A stretch of DNA of 12,211 bases from Spirochaetales bacterium. GTDB taxonomy: Bacteria; Spirochaetota; Spirochaetia; SZUA-6; DRHE01. The stretch lies in NCBI GenBank assembly GCA_016930895.1, contig JAFGFV010000035.1, positions 1 to 12,211 on the forward strand, given 5' to 3'. Shown one piece after another: positions 7,513 through 12,211 of the stretch. Under the pieces are notes generated by a model. The model saw only the letters and a program-made list of their open reading frames with translations, had not been told where the DNA came from and did not search any database. The first letter of the stretch is position 1. Each line of letters opens with the position of its first letter. The position numbers and the translations under genes are program-made.

Positions 7513-7526
7513 GAATGTCAATTATA
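7513..7526 (-). promoter_or_regulatory. Putative promoter elements for the paaK-ACT-liv operon
   Basis: On the minus strand a perfect TATAAT (7526-7521) overlaps a perfect TTGACA (7519-7514), reading TATAATTGACA. Used as a -10, TATAAT gives a leader of about 60 bases to paaK, but no good -35 lies 16-18 bases upstream. Used as a -35, TTGACA is followed 17 bases later by the weak -10 GAGGAT. Which element is used cannot be told from sequence. The 7531-7602 stretch between the two divergent promoters shows nothing else I can support. Confidence 0.45.
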
Positions 7527-7602
7527 GTCCGAAGGTTTCCCGCATAAGGATGCATGCGCCGACCCTGCCTGCCGACTGCGAGCTCTCCCGACGGCGCGCT
7601 CC

Positions 7603-7632
7603 TTGACAACCCCAATGCCGTCGCGCTACGCT
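7603..7632 (+). promoter_or_regulatory. Putative sigma70-type promoter of the MCE operon
   Basis: Perfect -35 TTGACA (7603-7608), an 18-base spacer, and -10-like TACGCT (7627-7632). The ATG of the MCE gene is at 7640, only seven bases beyond the -10. A start site at the usual distance would therefore fall at or next to the A of the start codon. No clear ribosome-binding site precedes the ATG, only GGAAAAA. Confidence 0.5.
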
Positions 7633-7639
7633 GGAAAAA

Positions 7640-8662
7640 ATGAAGTTCCGGATCCGCTTTGCCCATCAGATCGTGGGGGCATTCATCCTGCTCGGTATCC
7701 TGGCGATTGCGGCCATCCTGATCCTCATGGGCGTCAACCAGCGCTGGTTCGCCAAGAACTACTACTACTGGAGCACCTTTCCCTCCGCCGAGGGGCTGGG
7801 CGTCGGCATGGCCATCAAGCTGAAGGGCTTCGAGATCGGCAAAGTGGACACCATCACCCTGACCCGCACCAACGCGGTGGACGTGGAGTTCTACGTATAC
7901 GACACCTACCACACCAAGGTAACCCCGAACTCCGTGCTGGAGCTGGCCTCCAGCCCTCTCGGCCTGGGCGCGGGGCTGCTGTTCCACCCCGGCAAAGGGG
8001 CCGGAGACCCGCTTCCGGAGCTCTCCTTCGTCCCTTCTCTGGCCCTGGACCAGGGCAAGGAGCTCGTACGCAAGGGCCTGGTGGACATCCCGCAGACCGA
8101 GGACCTCATCGCAGGGACCATCGTTCAGCTGGGCGCCACCCTGGTGGAGATCGACAAGACCATCAAGGTGATCAGCGAGACCATGGGGACCATCGATGCG
8201 TCCCTCAAGGGTGAATCCGCCGGCCCCCTGGCGGTGACGCTCAACGAGACGGCGGTGGCGGTCCGGAAGATCAACGGGGTGCTCGACGACGTGGAAGCTG
8301 TGGTGGCCAACCTCGACGCCATGACGGCGGAGTTCCGCGATCCGACCGGGCTCGCCACCCGGCTCCTGGACCCCAAGGGTTCGGTCGCCACGATCCTGGA
8401 CGACGACAACCAGCTCTACGACCAGGTATCCGGTTCGATCGACCGGCTCAACGCCATCATCGCGCAGCTGGTCGACTTTACCGAGTACATCAACTCCTCC
8501 CAGCCGCAGATCGCCGGCCTCCTGGAAAAGGGAAGGACCACCCTGGACGAGGGCAAGGACGTCCTGGAGGCGGTCAAGAACAATCCCCTGCTCCGAGGGG
8601 GGGTACCCGAGCGGCGGGAGCAGCCCACCACCTTCCAGAGTTTCCGGGACGAGGAGTTCTAG
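7640..8662 (+). CDS. MCE/MlaD-family lipid-binding envelope protein
   Basis: 340-residue protein with one N-terminal membrane helix (about 10-31) and a single MCE domain (about 41-120), seen in GLGVGMAIKLKGFEIGKVDTI (the GL-VG-V---G--VG pattern) and in the hydrophobic pore-loop region SSPLGLGAGLLFHPG. A long helical region follows, rich in spaced hydrophobics (about 150-300), ending in NNPLLRGG, a sequence common at the end of MCE proteins. MCE proteins form hexameric rings or tubes that carry phospholipids or other hydrophobic compounds between the membranes, usually with an MlaE permease and MlaF ATPase. Neither is encoded here, so it either joins a complex coded elsewhere or works differently. 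The domain layout and opening (MKFRIRFAHQIVG, QRWFAKNYYYW) resemble MCE proteins I recall from spirochaetes. No upstream in-frame start exists nearby. First gene of the plus-strand operon; its last codons carry the ribosome-binding site of the next gene. Confidence 0.9.
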   Translation: MKFRIRFAHQIVGAFILLGILAIAAILILMGVNQRWFAKNYYYWSTFPSAEGLGVGMAIKLKGFEIGKVDTITLTRTNAVDVEFYVYDTYHTKVTPNSVLELASSPLGLGAGLLFHPGKGAGDPLPELSFVPSLALDQGKELVRKGLVDIPQTEDLIAGTIVQLGATLVEIDKTIKVISETMGTIDASLKGESAGPLAVTLNETAVAVRKINGVLDDVEAVVANLDAMTAEFRDPTGLATRLLDPKGSVATILDDDNQLYDQVSGSIDRLNAIIAQLVDFTEYINSSQPQIAGLLEKGRTTLDEGKDVLEAVKNNPLLRGGVPERREQPTTFQSFRDEEF

Positions 8663-9607
8663 ATGCTCCCGCGGTGGCTTTGCGTGCGGACGGCCGCGCT
8701 CGCGGCGCTGGTCGGCGCGCTCCTCCTGGCGGGGTGCTCCACTGCACCCGAACCCCGGGAGGAGGTGGACGAACGCAAGAACCAGGCCGCCGAGTACACC
8801 GAGTTCGGCAACCGCTATTTCAACCGGGGTGACTACACCCGGGCCTTGAGCTTCTTTGCCCTGGCTCTGGACGACAACACGGCGGTGGACAACGAAGCCG
8901 GGATGGTGCAGTCCTACAACTCGATCGGCAAGGTGTACCTGGCCACCGGGCGCGGCGAGGAGGCGGAGGCGTCGTTCCTGGAAGCCCTGCGCCTGGCGTA
9001 CACGGTCGGGACGCCCGCACTCATCGCCCAGAGCGCCAACAACCTGGGCGAGGCCTATCTGGTGAAGGGAGAGCCCGGAGGGGCGCTCGGCCTGTTCGAG
9101 GAGGCCCTGACCCAGCTCCAGGGCGGCACCGAACGGCAGATCGAGGCCATCGTCCTCCACAATCTCGGGTCCGCCTACAAGAGACAGGGGGACCACGCGG
9201 CGGCCCTCGTCCATTTCGACCGCGCCCTGGAAATCAACGGCGAGCTCAAGCGCTACGAAGAGATGGCCAGCAACCACTACATGATCGCCTCCGTCCACTC
9301 CACCCGGGGGGACTTCGAGGCTGCCCTGGGCCACATGTCGGAGGCCCTGCGCTGCGACAAGCTCATCGAGAACTCCGTGGGGATCGCCAAGGATTACTAC
9401 GCGCTGGGTCTGATCAACCGGAAGGCCGGCCGCCTCGAGGCCGCGTACCCGAGCTTCGAAAAGTCGTTCCATATCTACGAGGCCCTGGACATGCCCCTGG
9501 AGATGCTCAAGCTCACCCCCGGCCTGATCGAGCTCGCGGAAGCCCTGGGACGCCCACGGGAGGCCGAGTACTATCGCCAGGCGGACGCACGCCTGCGGGG
9601 ACGGTAG
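8663..9607 (+). CDS. TPR-repeat lipoprotein
   Basis: 314-residue exported lipoprotein. Residues 1-25 are a signal peptide ending in the lipobox LLAGC, so Cys25 is the likely lipidated residue. The rest is tetratricopeptide repeats with an exact 40-residue period: the turn glycine recurs at 56, 96, 136, 176, 216, 256 and 296, giving six full repeats and a final partial one. Examples are RYFNRGDYTRALSFFALALD and AYKRQGDHAAALVHFDRALE. The 40-residue spacing (34 is the norm) matches the longer TPR type of LGN-like and Rap-like proteins, which bind peptides or proteins. A scaffolding role for the neighbouring envelope proteins is inferred. The ATG directly follows the TAG of the MCE gene, with GAGGAG seven bases upstream inside that gene. 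I cannot name a specific family member. Confidence 0.92.
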   Translation: MLPRWLCVRTAALAALVGALLLAGCSTAPEPREEVDERKNQAAEYTEFGNRYFNRGDYTRALSFFALALDDNTAVDNEAGMVQSYNSIGKVYLATGRGEEAEASFLEALRLAYTVGTPALIAQSANNLGEAYLVKGEPGGALGLFEEALTQLQGGTERQIEAIVLHNLGSAYKRQGDHAAALVHFDRALEINGELKRYEEMASNHYMIASVHSTRGDFEAALGHMSEALRCDKLIENSVGIAKDYYALGLINRKAGRLEAAYPSFEKSFHIYEALDMPLEMLKLTPGLIELAEALGRPREAEYYRQADARLRGR

Positions 9608-9613
9608 CCGGCA

Positions 9614-10060
9614 ATGCCCTTCGTCGACGCAACCAGGACCGCGGCCCGCGGGCTGTGGCGAGGGATCCGAGGAGCGCTCCTGGCCGTCGGCATCCTCGTC
9701 ACGATCGGCCTGCTCGGCCTCGCCCTGGCCCTGCCGCTGTGGGCCTTTGCCTCTCTGGAACCTCGGGCCTACACGTGGTTCGCGCTCGCCTTGCTGGGGG
9801 GCGGTCTCGGGTTCCTGATCGTCCGCGGGGTCGCCCGGGCCAGCCGCCGGGACGGCGGTTTTGCCCCCTGGGTGCGTCTCCGGGTGCTGCCGCGGGTCAA
9901 GAAGGCCGGCCTGGTTCTGGGGTTCGGGGCGGCGGCTTACGCTGTCGCGCTCCTGCTGGTCCGCGGCCTGGTCGCCGCCGGGGTGCTGACGGCGGCGGGT
10001 GCCGCCGCGCTCGGAATGTGGCTGCGCTTCGCCAGCCGGAAAGGGAGCGAACGGCGTTGA
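9614..10060 (+). CDS. Small polytopic membrane protein of unknown function
   Basis: 148-residue hydrophobic protein with about four membrane helices (roughly 20-44, 53-72, 97-118 and 119-137). A basic loop (RASRRDGG...RLRVLPRVKK) between the second and third is presumably cytoplasmic, and the C-terminus is basic. I recognise no family. It starts six bases after the TPR gene; the ribosome-binding site is weak, suggesting translation by reinitiation. Its stop overlaps the TTG start of the M23 peptidase gene. Third-position GC bias is strong and it is packed tightly between two clear genes, which supports it as real. Position suggests a membrane anchor or partner for the envelope proteins around it, but nothing in the sequence proves that. 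Confidence 0.8.
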   Translation: MPFVDATRTAARGLWRGIRGALLAVGILVTIGLLGLALALPLWAFASLEPRAYTWFALALLGGGLGFLIVRGVARASRRDGGFAPWVRLRVLPRVKKAGLVLGFGAAAYAVALLLVRGLVAAGVLTAAGAAALGMWLRFASRKGSERR

Positions 10061-10995
10061 GGAGCCGGGCGGCCCTGCTCGCGGGGTTCCTGCTGCTGCT
10101 TGCGGCGCGCGGGGCGGTGGCGGACTATCCGGAAATGCGTCGGCTCGCCCCAAGCGACCCCCTGTTCCGCCAGCTGCAGGCGGACCTGCAGCGCTATTTT
10201 CAGGCTGTCAGCCGGCCCCGCGATCCCGAGGCCCTGCCGTCTCCGCTCCCGGCGCTCAAGATCCTGGCGGTGCGGGTGCCCGAAGGGATGGACCTGTTCG
10301 CCCTCGCGGCGCGCCTGAACCTGCCCTACGACACCCTGGCCTCCCTAAACGGCCTGGCCAACCCCGGGGCGCTGGAACCGGGCGCGCTCGTGCTGGTGCC
10401 TACCCTTCCGGGGCTGTACGTCCCCGTCGAACCCGCGACGACCTTCGAGGAGATCCTGGCCTCAGTGAGCGCCACCCGCCGGGCCGGGGGAGAGGAAATT
10501 CGCGTCGCGGTGGGAGGAAGGAACCGCGGGTTTCGGTTCTTCGTCGGGGAGAGCTTTACCGCGGTGGAACGGGCCTACTTCCTCAACATACTCTTTCGCT
10601 TTCCCCTTCCGGATGGGATCCTCTCGTCCGGGTACGGGCTGCGGCGCAACCCTTTCGACGGGCACGCGGAGTTCCACAGGGGTGTGGACTTTGCCGCCCC
10701 CCAGGGCACCGAAGTCTTTGCGGCGCGGGACGGGGTCGTAATCGAAGTGGGGTTCGATCCCATACTGGGCAAAATGATCGTGCTGGCCCACGACGCAGGC
10801 TACCAGACGATATACGGACACCTCGCGAGAATCGATGTCATCTTGAAACAGGAAATCCGTTCCGGTATGATCATCGGGACGGTCGGCAGCACGGGCTATT
10901 CCACCGGTCCGCACCTGCATTTCGAGGTCCGGCGGGGGGGCTCGAGCCGGGACCCGGGACCACTTCTTCCCGCCGTTAGGGAAAGGGCGCCATGA
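10057..10995 (+). CDS. LysM-M23 family peptidoglycan endopeptidase
   Basis: Exported zinc endopeptidase of the LytM/M23 type, 312 residues from the TTG at 10057. A signal peptide (AALLAGFLLLLAARGAVA) is probably cleaved after residue 22. A LysM-like segment follows (about 70-117: VPEGMDLFALAARLNLPYDT, then LVLVPTLPG), for peptidoglycan binding. The M23 domain spans about 185-300. Its metal ligands are His207 and Asp211 (FHRGVDFA) and His288 (HLHFE), with the catalytic histidines at 255 (YGHL) and 286. The active site is complete, so this should be a working enzyme and not a degenerate activator. The TTG start overlaps the previous stop as TTGA, with GGGAG upstream, and no better in-frame start exists. 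The open frame continues upstream but only inside the preceding gene, in the wrong frame. The stop overlaps the next gene as ATGA. Confidence 0.92.
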   Translation: MRSRAALLAGFLLLLAARGAVADYPEMRRLAPSDPLFRQLQADLQRYFQAVSRPRDPEALPSPLPALKILAVRVPEGMDLFALAARLNLPYDTLASLNGLANPGALEPGALVLVPTLPGLYVPVEPATTFEEILASVSATRRAGGEEIRVAVGGRNRGFRFFVGESFTAVERAYFLNILFRFPLPDGILSSGYGLRRNPFDGHAEFHRGVDFAAPQGTEVFAARDGVVIEVGFDPILGKMIVLAHDAGYQTIYGHLARIDVILKQEIRSGMIIGTVGSTGYSTGPHLHFEVRRGGSSRDPGPLLPAVRERAP

Positions 10996-12014
10996 CGTGC
11001 CGCGACGGTAGAGCTCAACGACCCCCGAGAGAAGCGCTGGGAATCGCAGCGGCGCTGGTGCTCTTGCTGGGCGGATTCGGGCCTGCCTTCGCCGACCAGA
11101 TCCGGGGGATCATCGTATCAGAGCTCACCATCCCCAGCGACGCGGCCTACGAAAACACCGTGGCGCTCACCATCGAGGAGATGGCGGTCGTCGAGCTGGC
11201 CGGCGAAACCCCGTTCCTCACGGACATCCGCGTCGAGCTACACCTTTCCAACGCCCTCAAGAAGCAGTTCGACACCTTTGCGCTGGCGGTGTACAAGAAT
11301 GTCACTCCGGCGCCGCGGCGCGACCGCCGTTTCTTCGAAGGGCAGCGGGCATTTCTCCAGTACCTTCCCTATTTGAACAGGATCTACGTGTTGATGCCTC
11401 TGGAAGGCTCGGAGCCGCCGCAGGAGCCACTGCCGGTGGGTACCTACCGTTTCGACGAGCCCGTTCTGGCCAGTGAGTTCCCGTTGATCGTAACCCTCGT
11501 GCCGCTCGGAAAGGGCGTCCCTGCGTCGATCGCGGAGGAGAAGTACTACCTGACCTTCAGACCCGTCCTCCAGAAGAAGGGCTACGCGGAGATCGACGTG
11601 CGTTTCCCTGCGGGGCAGGAGAACCAGGGGATCCGCCTCCTGGTGGACGAACGGGACGTCCCCTACCCTACCCCTCCCCTCGAGCTGCCCGCCGGCATCC
11701 ACCAGCTCCGCGTCCTGTCCGAGAGGTTCAAGGAGGTCAGCACGAGCTTCGCCGTGGAGAGCGGGAAGACCGCCAGGCTGGAGGTAACCCTGGAGGAGCT
11801 CTTGAGCACCCTGCGGGTGGATGCTCCCCAGGGCGCAGACGTCTTCCTGGACGGGGAGCGCATGGCCGACGCAGGGGAACATCCCGTGGAGCCGGGCCCG
11901 CATATGGTGCGGATCCGGATCGGCGACTACAGCCACAGCAAGAAATTCACGATAGAGCCAGGAAGACACTACCATCTTGCGGTAATTTTTGATATAATAG
12001 TGAATGTGGAGTAA
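10992..12014 (+). CDS. Exported protein with two C-terminal PEGA-like domains
   Basis: 340-residue secreted or surface protein. The N-terminus is basic, then ALGIAAALVLLLGGFGPAFA, with probable cleavage after residue 34. Residues about 35-195 form a beta-rich region I do not recognise. The C-terminal part holds two PEGA-like beta domains: about 199-267 (LLVDERDVPYPTPPLELPAG, then HQLRV) and 272-337 (DVFLDGERMADAGEHPVEPG, then HMVRIRI). Each has the pattern of a short strand, xVxxDGxx, a Pro-Gly turn and H-xVRV. PEGA domains are usually found in surface or periplasmic proteins. The start overlaps the M23 stop (ATGA), so the two are probably co-translated. The final codons (ATA ATA GTG AAT GTG GAG TAA) use AT-rich codons unlike the rest, and coincide with a promoter motif. 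Last gene of the operon. Confidence 0.85.
   Translation: MTCRDGRAQRPPREALGIAAALVLLLGGFGPAFADQIRGIIVSELTIPSDAAYENTVALTIEEMAVVELAGETPFLTDIRVELHLSNALKKQFDTFALAVYKNVTPAPRRDRRFFEGQRAFLQYLPYLNRIYVLMPLEGSEPPQEPLPVGTYRFDEPVLASEFPLIVTLVPLGKGVPASIAEEKYYLTFRPVLQKKGYAEIDVRFPAGQENQGIRLLVDERDVPYPTPPLELPAGIHQLRVLSERFKEVSTSFAVESGKTARLEVTLEELLSTLRVDAPQGADVFLDGERMADAGEHPVEPGPHMVRIRIGDYSHSKKFTIEPGRHYHLAVIFDIIVNVE
11990..11998 (+). promoter_or_regulatory. Extended -10 promoter inside the end of the PEGA gene
   Basis: TGATATAAT is a perfect extended -10 (TGn plus TATAAT at 11993-11998). There is no convincing -35 at 16-18 bases, which extended -10 promoters tolerate. It sits in an AT-rich patch of an otherwise GC-rich gene and would start RNA near 12004-12006, just before the stop codon. 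Confidence 0.45.
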
Positions 12015-12138
12015 TCTTTTGGGGGGTACTGTCGATAATAAGAGTGTCGGTACCTAATATAGTTCCCCTCCCAGTTTACTATATTACGCCGACACCTTAA
12101 ACAAAGGCCGGCTCCTGACGGAGTCGGCCTTCTTTTTT
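12004..12138 (+). ncRNA. Candidate small RNA with long hairpin and intrinsic terminator
   Basis: The stretch after the PEGA gene has no plausible reading frame but strong fold potential. TAAG (12039-12042) pairs with CTTA (12096-12099), with a bulged A at 12043. GTGTCGG (12044-12050) pairs with CCGACAC (12089-12095). After a small internal loop, TAATATAG (12055-12062) pairs with CTATATTA (12079-12086), leaving a 16-base loop. That is 19 base pairs in all. No T-run follows this hairpin, so it is not itself a terminator; a clear terminator follows at 12104-12138. Together with the extended -10 at 11990 this gives a possible transcript of about 135 nt. It could also be a 3' UTR of the operon mRNA processed into a small RNA, or a leader of a gene beyond the window. 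The class is not one I recognise. Confidence 0.4.
12104..12138 (+). terminator. Intrinsic terminator 1
   Basis: GGCCGGCTCC (12106-12115), loop TGAC, and GGAGTCGGCC (12120-12129) form a 10-bp stem with one G-T wobble, extended by two A-T pairs, followed by TTCTTTTTT (12130-12138). It would end the MCE-to-PEGA operon and any small RNA from 12004. Confidence 0.9.
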
Positions 12139-12211
12139 CTATAACTAAGTGAGCGGGCGAATGGGCCGACTCCGTCCGGAGTACGGCCTTCTTTTTTCTA
12201 TAACTAAGTGA
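12125..12211 (+). repeat. 28-bp direct repeat spanning the ends of two tandem terminators
   Basis: Bases 12125-12152 and 12184-12211 are identical (CGGCC, TTCTTTTTT, then CTATAACTAAGTGA), 59 bases apart. The segments before them are also alike (GGCCGGCTCC versus GGCCGACTCC), so the unit is a diverged duplication of a whole terminator with its 3' flank. The window ends at the last base of the second copy. Confidence 0.85.
12164..12197 (+). terminator. Intrinsic terminator 2
   Basis: GGCCGACTCC (12164-12173), loop GTCC, and GGAGT-A-CGGCC (12178-12188) form a 10-bp stem with one bulged A (12183), followed by TTCTTTTTT (12189-12197). The wobble in terminator 1 (G12111-T12124) is a proper A-T pair here (A12169-T12182). 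Confidence 0.85.

Noticed and set aside
7531..7602. Possible operator or regulator site in the divergent intergenic region (short palindrome ATGCAT at about 7549-7554)
   Set aside because: Only six bases and no second arm or repeat; too short to support.
7603..8214. Plus-strand frame of about 200 codons overlapping the MCE gene from 7603
   Set aside because: Its start lies in the -35 element and its product is Gly/Arg/His-rich with no domain; the MCE frame has clear family motifs.
7211..10153. Very long open frame (about 980 codons) on the minus strand across the divergent region
   Set aside because: It is antisense to four well-supported genes and crosses two promoter regions. It has no recognisable domain and is a by-product of high GC content.
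12039..12099. The AT-rich hairpin as the inverted repeats of a small mobile element
   Set aside because: No target-site duplication is visible at its edges and no second copy is in the window; bulges and the following terminator fit RNA structure better. A genome-wide search for copies would settle it.
12125..12211. Two 28-bp repeats with a 31-base spacer look like a minimal CRISPR array
   Set aside because: The repeat contains a terminator arm and T-run, the spacer supplies the other arm of the hairpin, the preceding segment is homologous to the spacer, and no cas genes are present. Tandem terminators explain it. More units with unrelated spacers beyond 12211 would reopen the question.

Overview
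The window is GC-rich bacterial DNA from a diderm. It holds two divergent gene clusters that share a 184-base intergenic region (7456-7639) and ends in a short AT-richer tail with RNA-like structure. The MCE (MlaD-type) protein, the peptidoglycan hydrolase with a signal peptide and the lipoprotein all imply an outer membrane and periplasm. The substrate-binding protein has an unusual post-signal sequence (FAGGEKEG) without a lipobox, which resembles solute-binding proteins of Spirochaetota. The MCE protein also looks spirochaetal to me. A Desulfobacterota-like anaerobe is the main alternative. This placement is from memory of families, not from a search.

Minus-strand cluster (read from 7455 down to 1): phenylacetate-CoA ligase (paaK copy A), a double-ACT-domain protein, then a complete branched-chain/hydrophobic amino-acid type ABC importer in the order livK-livH-livM-livG-livF, then a second phenylacetate-CoA ligase (paaK copy B) that runs off the left edge. 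Most junctions are overlaps or gaps of about 30 bases or fewer, so this is probably one eight-gene operon. The likely job is uptake of an aromatic or hydrophobic amino acid, or an aryl acid, coupled to aryl-CoA ligase chemistry, with the ACT protein as a possible amino-acid sensor. The substrate itself cannot be read from the sequence.

Plus-strand cluster (7640-12014): an MCE/MlaD-family lipid-binding protein, a TPR lipoprotein with an exact 40-residue repeat period, a small polytopic membrane protein of unknown function, a LysM-M23 peptidoglycan endopeptidase with all metal and catalytic residues, and an exported protein with an unrecognised N-terminal region and two C-terminal PEGA-like domains. 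The genes abut or overlap, so they form a tight envelope operon. No MlaE permease or MlaF ATPase is in the window.

Tail (about 11990-12211): a perfect extended -10 promoter (TGATATAAT) lies in the last codons of the PEGA gene, written with two ATA codons. It is followed by a long imperfect hairpin (12039-12099) and an intrinsic terminator (12104-12138). A second terminator (12164-12197) shares a 28-base identical segment with the first. Promoter, hairpin and terminator together look like a small RNA gene of about 135 nt. This is the least explained and most interesting part of the window. The window ends exactly at the end of the second repeat copy.
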